NCBI GenBank assembly: GCA_017307505.1
Contig: JAFKEE010000033.1
Span: 1 to 64,000 of the forward strand
DNA from: Acidobacteriota bacterium
GTDB taxonomy: Bacteria > Acidobacteriota > Terriglobia > Bryobacterales > Bryobacteraceae
Length of the DNA: 64,000 nt
Direction of reading: 5' to 3'
The notes under the pieces are model-generated. The model saw only the letters and a program-made list of their open reading frames with translations. It ran no database searches and was not told the DNA's origin. Position numbers and translations under genes: made by a program. The first letter of the stretch is position 1. Each line of letters opens with the position of its first letter. Below, one piece after another: positions 44,776 to 54,183 of this stretch.

Positions 44776-47700
44776 CTAGAAGAGAATCTTCAGGGCCAAC
44801 TGGCCGATACGGGGATCCTGGGCGCTGGTGATGGTGCCGAAACCGCCGGCGCTCTGGGTCACGTTTGGGTTGTTGAAGTTGGCGTGATTGAAGACATTGA
44901 AGAACTCCGCGCGGAACTGAAGGTGGTAGCGTTCCGTGCCCAGCGGGAAGTCCTTGAAGATGCCGGTGTCCCAATTGACGAGCTTGGGGCCATGCAGGGC
45001 GCCCTTGCCCATGTTGCCCCAACTGCCGGTGACGGGCAGTCCGAAGGCAGCGGGATTGAGGTAGGACACGCAGGTGCCGGAGCCGGTGCAGGCGTTGGAG
45101 CCGTAGGTGTTGCCGCCGATATAGTTGGCACGGTCGCTGCCGATGCCGGTTTGAGACTGGTCTTTGCCGGCGAGCAGAGTGAGCGGGCCGCCTGTCTGAA
45201 CGGTGAAGATGCCGGAGAGCTGCCAGCCGCCCAACGCGGTGCGGACAAACAGATTGGAGCCGGCGAACTTCGGCACGTCGTAAACATAGGAGGCAACAAA
45301 CCGATGGCGGTGGTCGAACTCAGAGAGGCCGCGATCGAACTGATGGCGGCCGGACATGTACCACGGCACCGGCGAATTGCTGCCCTGGGCGACGCCGGTG
45401 ATGCCCATATTGGCGGGTGTATCGTCGATGGACTTGGACCATGTGTAGTTGACCATGGTAGTGAAGCCCTTGGAGTAATGCTTCTGCAGCGTGGTCTGGA
45501 AGGAGTTGAAGCTGGAGTTCTCGTCAAACGAGGCCTGGCTGATGGAACCGTAGGGCTGGAACAGGCGGCGGGCGTCGGCGGAGAGCTTGCTGCCCGCGGA
45601 GTAGACGGCGGGATTCATCTCGATGGCTTCGCCGAGGTGGGAGCCGTGAGATCCGACATAAGCGACGCGGCCTACCCAGGCATCGGCGAGCTGGCGTTCG
45701 AGAATCAGGTTCCAGTTGTAGATGACGGGTGCGATGGCTTTGGCGCCATTGGCAGGGTCGTAGGAGATCACGAGCACTGGACCGGGGAAGGCAACGTCCT
45801 TCGGAGGCGGCCAGACAGCCGGATAGGGGTTGGTGATGCCCTGGTAGGGGTTGGAGAATGTGCCCTGAGGCTGGGTCAGACTGATCTGGGGGCTGAACGG
45901 CGTGACGTCCACAAAGCGGTTGTTGTAGACGCCGGGCTGCAGGGCGTCGTAGAACATACCAACGCCGCCGCGGAGGCTGGTCTTGTTGTCGGACGTGAGG
46001 GCATAGGCAAAGCCGGCGCGCGGGGAGAAGTACTTGAGGTTGGACTTCTGGCCCCAGAAGGGCATGCCCGAATCGCCCGGGAAGAGGAGGCCGGCGGGGG
46101 CGTTGGTGTAGACGGATGAGCGCTTGTTGGCGATGTAGTCGGCGGGCGAGAACTGCTCCATGCGGTTCTGCATTTCGTGCCAGGGGAAGAACGGTTCCCA
46201 ACGCAGGCCCATATTGATGGTCAGCCGCTGGCTGGCATGATAGTCGTCCTGGACGTAGAGGCTGTAGGAGTAGAGCTGGTTGTCTTTGTACTCGCCGTAG
46301 CCCTGGGAAAAGGTGCGGACATAGCCCAGCATGAGGCTGGCCAGGGCATCGTTGGTGTTGTCGGCCGTGAAGCCGAATGAACCGGAGGTGCGGAACAGGT
46401 TGCGCAGCAGCACCTGGCCGCGAATGGCGGCGCCGCCGAAGGCGATGTTGTGCTTGCCGCGAATCCAGCTCACGTCGTTGCTGAGGTTGTACTGGTTGCG
46501 GATGAAGGAGGCGGGATCCGTCTGTCCCTGGCTGAAGAAGCCCGAGACGGAGATGCCGTTCAAGGCCTTGATGGTGGGCTGCCAGATGTTCACACCGAGA
46601 TCGGCCAGGTTGATGGTATCGAGCGATGGACCACGCACCGAGGTCTCACGGGAGAACGAGGCGCGGAACTCGTTGATGACCGACGGCGAGAACATGTGGG
46701 TCTCGCTGATGAGGGCGTTCTGGCTGATGATCGTGGAGTAGTTGGAGTTGGCGAGGTAGTTTGCCTGCTCCAGGAAGCTCTTGTTGGTGAATTTGTCGTA
46801 GAAGTAGCGCGCGCTGAGGCGGTCCTTCTCGCTGAAGGTGTGATCCCCGCGCGTGAGGAATTCATTGAAGTTCTGTGCAAGGGGCGTGGAGTAGAAGATG
46901 CGCCCATTGCCTGCGCTCTGGACGGGCAGGTACTTCATGAACTTCACGGCGGCAGGATCGAGCCGGCTGGTGGGGATGATGTTGCCTGCGAACGGCGTGC
47001 CGGTGGTGGGGTCGAGCACGGTGGTGGCCTTGGCAAACGGGTTGGCCGGATCACTGGCGCTGAGCACGTTGGAGAAGTCGCCGGTCGTGTTCTGGACGAG
47101 CGGAGCGTAGGCGCTTGAGGTGTTGCCGACGTTGCGAATGAGCGTGCCCTGGTAACCGAAGAAGAAGAAGTCCCGATTCTTGCCGTTGTAGACGCCGGGG
47201 ATCGTAATGGGCCCGCCGATGGTGCCGCCGAACTGGTTGCGCTTGAGCAGGTCGCGCCTGGCAGCGAAGAAGTTGCGGGCATTGAATTCGGCGTTGCGGA
47301 CAAACTCGAACCCGCTGCCGTGGAACTCATTGGTTCCCGACTTGGTCACCACGTTCACGACGCCACCCGCGTTGCCGCCGAACTTGGCAGCGTAGTTCGA
47401 GGTCTGGACGGAGAACTCCTGCAGGGCGTCCGGGAAGGGGAAGGGCTGGTTGACGTTTGTGTAGATGTCGTTGTTGTAGGAGCCGTCCAGGCGGAAGGAG
47501 ATCTGGTTCTGGCGGCTGCCGTTTGTGGACACCGTGACGACGGAGGGGAACGTCTTTGTGTTGCCCTGGTCCACATCGTTGGCGGGGGCGGGAATGGCAC
47601 CGGGCACCACGAGGAGGAGAGAGGCGGCGTTGCGGCCGTTGAGCGGCAGGTCGACCACCCGGCGCTGGTCGACGACGGCGTTGGCGGTGGCGCTGGTGGT

Positions 47701-48093
47701 ATCGACCTGGATCGACTCAGCGCTGACGTTCACGCTTTCGACCGCCTGCTGGACCGAAAGCGGAAGGTTCACAGTGAGATTCTGGTCGGCCTGGAGTTGG
47801 ATGGCCTTACGGGTGAGGGGGGCGAACCCGGAAGATTCGACGGTGATGGTATACAGAGCGGGCCGTAGGGCCGGTACGACGTAATAGCCCTGGTCGTTGG
47901 TTGTTGTTTCCCGGGAACCGGCCGTGGCTTCGTCCGTAATCCGAATCTTGGCCGAAGGGACAACGGCGCCAGTGGGGTCAGTGACTGTACCGACGATGGT
48001 GCCGAAGCCCTGACCAAAGGCGGCAAGGCTGGTCAGCAGGAGGAGGAGAGGTAGCGCAACTTTGCGCAGAGGGTGAAGGCATGTTGACGACAT
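44776..48093 (-). CDS. Oar-type TonB-dependent receptor
   Basis: 1105 residues with a signal peptide (KVALPLLLLLTSLAAFG). Residues ~30-120 are a carboxypeptidase-regulatory-like beta domain (IVGTVTDPTGAVVPSAKI, GYYVVPALRPALYTITVESSGF). A plug follows (VVDLPLNGRNAASLLLVVPGA, QTSNYAAKFGGNAGGVVNVVTKSGTN), then a long outer-membrane barrel ending in a terminal aromatic (QLALKILF). Oar-like receptors are abundant in Acidobacteriota and are thought to import oligosaccharides or other large nutrients. The gene is monocistronic, with a clear terminator and a ~550-bp upstream region shared with the divergent DUF1080 gene. Confidence 0.93.
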   Translation of the reverse strand: MSSTCLHPLRKVALPLLLLLTSLAAFGQGFGTIVGTVTDPTGAVVPSAKIRITDEATAGSRETTTNDQGYYVVPALRPALYTITVESSGFAPLTRKAIQLQADQNLTVNLPLSVQQAVESVNVSAESIQVDTTSATANAVVDQRRVVDLPLNGRNAASLLLVVPGAIPAPANDVDQGNTKTFPSVVTVSTNGSRQNQISFRLDGSYNNDIYTNVNQPFPFPDALQEFSVQTSNYAAKFGGNAGGVVNVVTKSGTNEFHGSGFEFVRNAEFNARNFFAARRDLLKRNQFGGTIGGPITIPGVYNGKNRDFFFFGYQGTLIRNVGNTSSAYAPLVQNTTGDFSNVLSASDPANPFAKATTVLDPTTGTPFAGNIIPTSRLDPAAVKFMKYLPVQSAGNGRIFYSTPLAQNFNEFLTRGDHTFSEKDRLSARYFYDKFTNKSFLEQANYLANSNYSTIISQNALISETHMFSPSVINEFRASFSRETSVRGPSLDTINLADLGVNIWQPTIKALNGISVSGFFSQGQTDPASFIRNQYNLSNDVSWIRGKHNIAFGGAAIRGQVLLRNLFRTSGSFGFTADNTNDALASLMLGYVRTFSQGYGEYKDNQLYSYSLYVQDDYHASQRLTINMGLRWEPFFPWHEMQNRMEQFSPADYIANKRSSVYTNAPAGLLFPGDSGMPFWGQKSNLKYFSPRAGFAYALTSDNKTSLRGGVGMFYDALQPGVYNNRFVDVTPFSPQISLTQPQGTFSNPYQGITNPYPAVWPPPKDVAFPGPVLVISYDPANGAKAIAPVIYNWNLILERQLADAWVGRVAYVGSHGSHLGEAIEMNPAVYSAGSKLSADARRLFQPYGSISQASFDENSSFNSFQTTLQKHYSKGFTTMVNYTWSKSIDDTPANMGITGVAQGSNSPVPWYMSGRHQFDRGLSEFDHRHRFVASYVYDVPKFAGSNLFVRTALGGWQLSGIFTVQTGGPLTLLAGKDQSQTGIGSDRANYIGGNTYGSNACTGSGTCVSYLNPAAFGLPVTGSWGNMGKGALHGPKLVNWDTGIFKDFPLGTERYHLQFRAEFFNVFNHANFNNPNVTQSAGGFGTITSAQDPRIGQLALKILF

Positions 48094-48644
48094 GGTAGAA
48101 CCCTTCCGGCAGGCTGGCGGAGCTCCCTATCCAAGGACAGGCAACGCGTTTTCATTCCAGCCTGCATTTCTATTCGAGTCTGCGCACGGATCGGGATTAG
48201 ACCCATGGGAGCAAATCTGGCTCAGTATGTACCAGCGCCGTGATTCCAGGCCAGCACGATAAACCGCAGGCTTTGGAGCTTCCGCCGGAGTCGCGACAAC
48301 TGACTGATAAATCAGAGGAACATCCAACTGTTCCAGGACGGAACGAATTGGGTGGACATCGCAGATATTCCGCCATGCGGAATTAACAAATTTAAGCGCT
48401 TACATCAAATCGGTTTTGATTGCTGGGCTCAATGACCTTCCAAGTGGGCTGGGATCATCCAACGGAGCGGTTTCGTTGCCACCGACGCTTTCCTCCACGA
48501 TCGCGGCCCCAGCAGGTGAAGCTGTGAGAGAGATCTGCGATGGATGGATGATTCAATCTGACCTCCAATCGCCGAGCATCCGGCCAGGATTGGTATAGAC
48601 TCCTATTGATCTGGCATCTCCCTTTTGGAAAGGCATCCAACCTC
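48094..48644. other. Divergent regulatory region between TonB receptor and DUF1080 genes
   Basis: 550 bp without a supported gene, AT-richer than the flanks near its centre (48380-48420). It must hold the promoters for both flanking genes and contains a LacI-type operator-like palindrome at 48391-48404. Confidence 0.6.
48391..48404. promoter_or_regulatory. Candidate LacI-family operator
   Basis: TTTAAGCGCTTACA reads as TGTAAGCGCTTAAA on the other strand: a near-perfect palindrome around AAGCGCTT with the central CG typical of LacI/CcpA-type operators. It lies ~300 bp upstream of the receptor start and ~240 bp upstream of the DUF1080 start. No LacI-type gene is in the window, so the regulator would be encoded elsewhere. 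Confidence 0.5.
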
Positions 48645-49553
48645 ATGTCCGTACTCTCCTGGCGTGTCGCTCGCTTCGTCTGTCCCCGTCTTTCGATGCC
48701 CACTGCGGTGGCCCTCTGCCTGGCGGTCGTGCCCACCGGCCTGTGGGCCCAAACCGTACCGCCGGCGCTGGAGTCTCCCGCCGCGCGTCCGCCGCAGACA
48801 GGGCCCAATGGCGAGAAGTACATCGGCATGCCCAAGTTCCACGAACCGGCACCCTACGACATCAATGAGCACACCGGGTATAAGCAGATCTTCGACGGCA
48901 GCACCTTGAACGGATGGGATGCGGACCACACCATCTGGCGTGTGGAGAACGGCGTGATGATCGGAGAGACGCTGGAAGGAAAGCCGAGGGGAAACAACTA
49001 CATCGTCTACAAAGGCGATAAGCCCCGCGACTTTGACTTGAAACTCCAGATGAAAATCGAGAAGGGCGGCGGTGGCGGGATCCAGTACCGAAGCGTGACG
49101 GGTGTGCCCTGGACGCGTCCACAGCCGAAGGCACTACCGCCTTATGATCTGAAGTTCATGCTGACCGGACCGCAGGCGGACTTCTGGTTTCCCGTGACCG
49201 CGCGAACTTCGGAATACACCGGCCAGTGGTACTCGGAGAACACGATGCAGGGCATCCTCGCCTATCGGGGCCAGGTCACCCAGGCGCTGCCCGGGCAAAC
49301 CAACCGACTGGTGGCCAACATCGGCGACCGCCAGGCCCTGGGCGGCTATGTGAAGGTGAACGAGTGGAACGACTACGAGATCATCGCCCGCGGAGGGGTG
49401 ATGATGCACATCATGAATGGCCAACTCATGTCTGTTTTTATTGACGACACGAAGGACTCGGTCAACAACCAGCCGGGGCTGATCGGCTTCGAGATCGAGA
49501 GTCAGCCGTGCAAGATCTCGGTGCGGAATATCTGGCTGCGGAATTTCGACTAA
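48645..49553 (+). CDS. Secreted DUF1080 (3-keto-disaccharide hydrolase-like) protein
   Basis: 302 residues from the ATG at 48645, which opens a signal peptide (RLSMPTAVALCLAVVPTGLWAQ). The DUF1080 jelly-roll shows YKQIFDGSTLNGWDADHTIWRVENGVMIGET, KIEKGGGGGIQYRS and GGVMMHIMNGQLMSVFIDD. Related proteins are secreted glycoside-processing lectin-like enzymes; 3-keto-glucoside hydrolysis has been shown for some. It diverges from the TonB receptor gene across a region with an operator-like palindrome, so the two may be co-induced. Confidence 0.87.
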   Translation: MSVLSWRVARFVCPRLSMPTAVALCLAVVPTGLWAQTVPPALESPAARPPQTGPNGEKYIGMPKFHEPAPYDINEHTGYKQIFDGSTLNGWDADHTIWRVENGVMIGETLEGKPRGNNYIVYKGDKPRDFDLKLQMKIEKGGGGGIQYRSVTGVPWTRPQPKALPPYDLKFMLTGPQADFWFPVTARTSEYTGQWYSENTMQGILAYRGQVTQALPGQTNRLVANIGDRQALGGYVKVNEWNDYEIIARGGVMMHIMNGQLMSVFIDDTKDSVNNQPGLIGFEIESQPCKISVRNIWLRNFD

Positions 49554-49577
49554 GAGCCGCCGTAACGGACTCGACCA

Positions 49578-51143
49578 CTACGGTTTCGTGCAAGTGAAGT
49601 TGGCTGCGTCATCGATGCTGCCGCTGCCGTTGTACCTGGCGACCGCTGGATACACGCAAAGGGGCCGGGTCCGGACGACATTCCCGTGCAAGACCCTGGC
49701 TGCTTCAATGCGGGCAGGCGGTTTGGATTCCTCCACCCAGTTGAGCAGCGGAGTGGTTGCGTCAAACTGGCTGGTACCCACGCCGCCGCCGCAGTGGAAC
49801 ATCCCGGGCACCATGAAGAGCCGGAAGAAATCTGTGGTCGAACCGCCCATAGCGGCCTGCGCGCGCTCGTAGTATTCCACACCCATCATGGGGTTCAACT
49901 GAGGATCGGCCCAGCCGAAGTACATCAGCAGTTTGCCACCGTGCTTGCGGAACGCAGTCAGGTCCGGATCATTTGCGTCGATAATCTGGCTTAGTTCCTC
50001 GACCTTGGCCGGCGCGCTATCCATGTCAAACAGCCGGAACGCTTCGGCGGGGTTGTCGTCCACCTTGCCGCCCAACACGGCCGGTGCAACGAAGCGCAGA
50101 AAGTTATAGCCGTAAGATGTCCACGCGCCCGGGCCATTCGGCCCCGGAATCTCCTGGCCAATCCAGCCGCTTTGCCCATTGGGCCCGATCACCTCCGGAC
50201 CCACCGGCCAGCCAGGAAAGAAGCGCTTGCCCTGGCTCATGACATCGCCGTAAATGCGCTCGAGCGACCGGACCTGTTCGGCCGTGACGCAATCCGCCGC
50301 GTCAACACCCGTGGCGCAGCGAGGCAGATCCCTGGCAGGCCGGAAGTCGCAGCGGCGCGGGTCCTCGATCAGACCATCTTTCAAGCCGTCCCGGGCGTCA
50401 CATTTGTCGTAGACTGCCTGGGCGAGCAGACCCAACTTCGAAGCGGGGAACGGGTTGGCGTTCATGCCCTGCATCCAGTACGCGCGGGAGAGATGAGTAG
50501 CGGTCTGATACAAGGCGGGCGCGCCGGCGATGATGCCGTCGAAATCGTTGGGGAATCGCTGCGCCAGCGTGAGTCCCTGGCGTCCCCCCTGCGAACAGCC
50601 TTCGTAGTAGGACTTGCGTGGAGCTTCGCCATAGTAGGTCCTGGCCATCAGCTTCGCCGTTTCCGCGGTGAGATGCAGCGATCGGAAGCCGTAGTCGAGC
50701 AACTCCTGCCGGTTGAGCGCGAAACTGGCGCCGGGCTCCACGGCAGCAGAATGGCCGGTATCGGTGGATGCCGTGACAAAACCGGCTTTCAGGCCACGCG
50801 CGGCGGTGGCCAGGCGTCCTGGAGTATCAAATGACTCGCCCGCCCAGCCGCCGTTGCCGAACATATAGAGCCGCCCGTTCCATGCGGTGGGCAGTTTGAC
50901 CTCTATGTTCAGAGCCGGCTGGATGAAGATCCGCACCTGGCAGTGCTCGGGCGCGGCAGCGCTGGCGGCGACGACGCTCGCACTCACGACGGAGTATTCG
51001 AAGTTTGTGAGGCTCCGCAGGTCGGCGCAGGCGATGGCCGGCTTTCCGATGGGTGCGGGCACGGGCCAGTCCCGCAGGGGCACTACCTGGGCGGACAGCG
51101 CGGCGGCGCCGAGGAGAGGAAGCAGGAGCGTTCGTTTTGACAT
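49578..51143 (-). CDS. Secreted tannase/feruloyl-esterase family protein
   Basis: 521 residues from the ATG at 51143, where a signal peptide begins (KRTLLLPLLGAAALSAQ). Tannase-family features: CQVRIFIQPALNIEVKLPTAWNGRLYMFGNGGWAG, nucleophile elbow YEGCSQGGRQGL (Ser in GCSQGG, flanked by the paired Cys), and MVPGMFHCGGG with the catalytic His and partner Cys. The Ca-binding lid region contains DARDGLKDGLIEDPRRCDF. It would release ferulate or gallate from plant polymers. The 3' end faces the DUF1080 gene. Confidence 0.9.
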   Translation of the reverse strand: MSKRTLLLPLLGAAALSAQVVPLRDWPVPAPIGKPAIACADLRSLTNFEYSVVSASVVAASAAAPEHCQVRIFIQPALNIEVKLPTAWNGRLYMFGNGGWAGESFDTPGRLATAARGLKAGFVTASTDTGHSAAVEPGASFALNRQELLDYGFRSLHLTAETAKLMARTYYGEAPRKSYYEGCSQGGRQGLTLAQRFPNDFDGIIAGAPALYQTATHLSRAYWMQGMNANPFPASKLGLLAQAVYDKCDARDGLKDGLIEDPRRCDFRPARDLPRCATGVDAADCVTAEQVRSLERIYGDVMSQGKRFFPGWPVGPEVIGPNGQSGWIGQEIPGPNGPGAWTSYGYNFLRFVAPAVLGGKVDDNPAEAFRLFDMDSAPAKVEELSQIIDANDPDLTAFRKHGGKLLMYFGWADPQLNPMMGVEYYERAQAAMGGSTTDFFRLFMVPGMFHCGGGVGTSQFDATTPLLNWVEESKPPARIEAARVLHGNVVRTRPLCVYPAVARYNGSGSIDDAANFTCTKP

Positions 51144-51209
51144 GGTCTCTCGCAGTACGGGAAGTTTCGAGTCTATCCCATGTGCGATCCGGCGCCTTGC
51201 AGGCAACCT

Positions 51210-53765
51210 CTAGCGGTGGACGAGTTCGCTTTCCAGCACAGCCCGCACCCGGCGAGCGAGCACCCGGACGTGCGGCTGGCGGAAGATCCGGTCGGCTTTG
51301 CCTGAAGTTGCCGCCACTTCGAACTTGCCCAGGACAAACTCCCGCCAGGCCGTCAGCGGATCATCCAGCACGGTTGCCCTGTGTTCCTCTTCCGCTGACA
51401 CAAGTTGGAGTACATCGCAGTGCAGAGGCTTTAGCTGATAGTCGCGGCCCGCCCTCCAATTGGGATGTTCATAGCGCGCGGAGGAAGGCGTGAGCGGAGT
51501 AAGGACGGCCACTCGCCGACCCAGGGAGGACACGCGTTTCCGGCACAGGCCCATCACGACGCGGGCGTGCAAGCGCAGTTCCCGGAATCCGACCTGTCGC
51601 TCGCCTTTCATCACTGCCAGCGCCTGCCGGCCGTAGCGCTTCCAATGCCGCAGCACTTTCGGGTAACCGGGCGCCGGCGTCTCAAACAGCACGAGGCGGG
51701 CCACCCGGTGTCCCTGTTCCACCAACTGCCGTGCCATCTCGTAAGCGACAATCCCACCGAAGCAATGGCCGCCGAGCAGGTAAGGCCCTTCGGCCTGAAC
51801 CGCGCGGATCTGTTCGACGAAGCGAGCCGCCACCTCCTCGACGGTGTAGGCGGGGCGGTCTTCCATCGGGCGCGGATCCCTCACGATGTAGAAGGGCTGC
51901 TCTTCCCCAAGCTCCTGCGCCAGTTCCCTGAAGTAATAAGGATTCTCGTCCGCGCCCGGGATGCAATAAAACGGAGTGCGGGTTCCATGTCTTTGCAGCG
52001 CCACCAGCGGCCGGCGCAGTACGGCCTGTTTCCGGCGCTGTAGGGCGGCCTCACCATCCAACAGGCAGGCGAGCGTGGCGATTTCAGGAGTTTCGAAAAA
52101 CGTTGAGGCATCCAGGGCGGCGGCGGACGGTCCGAATTCCGCTTCGAGTTCGGCCATCATGAGCGTGACGGCAAACGAATCGCCACCCAGGTCGAAGAAG
52201 TCGTCGCGGACGCCCACGCGTTCCAGGTTCAACACTCTTCGCCAGATGCCTGCGATGGATTTCTCCAGGTCTGTGCGCGGCTCTTCGTGGTGGGCGATAC
52301 GGGTGGACAGTTGCCTGGCCAGGTCGGCGCGACGCACCTTGCCGGTCGCGCCAACGGGGATGGCCTCGACGAAGAAGATTCGCCGCGGTACTTTGTACGC
52401 CGAAAGGTGGCCCGCGGCGTGGCTGCGCAGTTCCCACTCGTTTGCCCTGGCTCCTCTGTGCAGCACCACGGCGGCGCCCACGTCTTCTCCCAGTGTGGGG
52501 TGAGGCCGCCCGAAGGCCGCGGCCTTCTTCACTGCCGGGTGCGCCATCAGCACATCTTCAACTTCTGACGGCAGCACCTTCTCGCCGCCGCGGTTGATCA
52601 TCTCCTTAATGCGGCCGGTGACGTATAGGAAGCCTTCGCCATCCAGGCGCCCCAGGTCGCCGGTGAGAAACCAGCCGTCAAAAAAGGCCTTGCGTGTCGC
52701 CTCTTCGTCCTCGCGGTAACCCTGCATGACGGACGGGCCTCGCACGGCAATTTCGCCCTCCTCTTCCGGACCCAGGCAACTGCCATCGGAATCCAGGATG
52801 GCGACTTCCGGACCGCAACTCCGGCCGACCGAGCCAGGCTTGCGCGGATGTGGCGGGCACGAATTGCTGGTCACAAGCCCTGTCTCTGTGAGTCCATAGC
52901 CTTCGAGCACAGGGACACCCAAGGCGTTCTCAACGTCTGTCATTAATTGCGGCGCCATGCGCGCGCCGATGGAACGAACGAACCGCAGGCGGCCCGGATC
53001 GACGGGGCCTGCGGAGAGAATCGCGCCGTGCAGTGCGGGCCCTGCCGTATACCAAGTCGGGAGAAACTCGCGCATGCATGCGCCGAGCCGGCCGGTTTCA
53101 AAGCCGCCGAGAAACACCACGCTTCCGCCGGCCAGCAACTGCGCCAGGGTGCTGAGGAGTCCCTGCAGGTGGAAGAGCGGCATCATACTGAGGAACCGAT
53201 CGTTCTCGTTCAACGCCAGCGCACGGCGTGTGGAGGCGAGCATAGCCAGCAGATTACCGTGTGTGAGGGGAACGCCTTTGGCGCGGTCTGTCGTCGCCGA
53301 CGTGAAGACGACCACGGCGACGTCGCCGCTCTCAGGCTTGTCGGGCATCCGGTCGACGGAACGCTCAATGAACAGTTCCGGGAGTTCCATCACGCGGATC
53401 CCCATGACGGCGGCAACAGCGACGGCGGCGTTGTCGCGGCGCTCCACGACCAGGGCACGGGGCCGAAGCTCACCCAGCGCAAACTCGAACTCCGCGCGAG
53501 AAGAAGCGGGGTTCAATGGCGCGCATGTGGCTACGGAGATGATCCCTGTAAAGGTCAGCACGAGATCAACGCCGTCCGGCAGGACCATTGCCACGACGTC
53601 GCCGCGCTTCACACCAGCTTCGGCGAGATTTTGCGCGATGACTCGAGTGGCTGCCACTAGTTGAGAACGGCTCACCTGCCGGCGCTCAGGAGACAGCAGA
53701 GATGCCGTTCCTGGCGAGACCGCCGCCCATTGCGCCAGTTCATCAAGGATGTGTATTCCTGCCAC
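51210..53765 (-). CDS. Orphan NRPS-like synthetase: adenylation, carrier and thioesterase domains
   Basis: 851 residues, GTG start at 53765 chosen for its GAGGAG site; a longer frame to 53807 has none. The adenylation domain (~1-495) has core A3 as FTSATTDRAKGVP (instead of SGTTG), YGLTETG, GEIAVRGP, TGDLGRLD and the catalytic Lys in VGATGKVRR (~476). The carrier domain follows with DDFFDLGGDSF (Ser ~530). A type-I thioesterase domain (~590-851) has GGHCFGGIVAYE, so the nucleophile is Cys (~668) rather than Ser. There is no condensation domain. It activates one carboxylic acid, loads it and releases or transfers it. No phosphopantetheinyl transferase is near. Confidence 0.9.
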   Translation of the reverse strand: MAGIHILDELAQWAAVSPGTASLLSPERRQVSRSQLVAATRVIAQNLAEAGVKRGDVVAMVLPDGVDLVLTFTGIISVATCAPLNPASSRAEFEFALGELRPRALVVERRDNAAVAVAAVMGIRVMELPELFIERSVDRMPDKPESGDVAVVVFTSATTDRAKGVPLTHGNLLAMLASTRRALALNENDRFLSMMPLFHLQGLLSTLAQLLAGGSVVFLGGFETGRLGACMREFLPTWYTAGPALHGAILSAGPVDPGRLRFVRSIGARMAPQLMTDVENALGVPVLEGYGLTETGLVTSNSCPPHPRKPGSVGRSCGPEVAILDSDGSCLGPEEEGEIAVRGPSVMQGYREDEEATRKAFFDGWFLTGDLGRLDGEGFLYVTGRIKEMINRGGEKVLPSEVEDVLMAHPAVKKAAAFGRPHPTLGEDVGAAVVLHRGARANEWELRSHAAGHLSAYKVPRRIFFVEAIPVGATGKVRRADLARQLSTRIAHHEEPRTDLEKSIAGIWRRVLNLERVGVRDDFFDLGGDSFAVTLMMAELEAEFGPSAAALDASTFFETPEIATLACLLDGEAALQRRKQAVLRRPLVALQRHGTRTPFYCIPGADENPYYFRELAQELGEEQPFYIVRDPRPMEDRPAYTVEEVAARFVEQIRAVQAEGPYLLGGHCFGGIVAYEMARQLVEQGHRVARLVLFETPAPGYPKVLRHWKRYGRQALAVMKGERQVGFRELRLHARVVMGLCRKRVSSLGRRVAVLTPLTPSSARYEHPNWRAGRDYQLKPLHCDVLQLVSAEEEHRATVLDDPLTAWREFVLGKFEVAATSGKADRIFRQPHVRVLARRVRAVLESELVHR

Positions 53766-54183
53766 GTCAACTCCTCGACACCAGGGATGCAGCTCAGACC
53801 CGGGCATTGGCCCGATGCAGCACTCCCGTCACAATGTATCGGCTTGGGTCTTGCGACAAAAGTCCAGTTAAGCATATCGGACTCAGGCCGCCACAGAGCA
53901 CCGCTTATGCGTCAGCCACTGCAGGCATGCGTCACGGTACCGGAGGGCATGGGCGGCTTCGCGCATGGTCCGGCAGGGCTCACGCCCATGGCGCACAGGC
54001 ACGTAAACCGCAGCGAAGATATCTCCGTGCTCATGTGGCCGGAGCATCGCGGAGAATGGCAGCGGCGGTCACTCGCAAACGGGCGCCGGAAATGGTGATT
54101 GACGCCGTCGTGGACAGGGGGTGGCCCTCATCAGTGATGCGGAGCGCACCCCCCTTGCGAGCCTGGTTCACGGAACAGCTGAG
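53766..54183. other. Upstream region of the NRPS-like gene
   Basis: About 420 bp with no supported gene. It lies between the stop of the type-B esterase (54184) and the start of the synthetase and should contain the latter's promoter. Open frames on the plus strand have no ribosome-binding sites or recognisable content. Confidence 0.45.
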
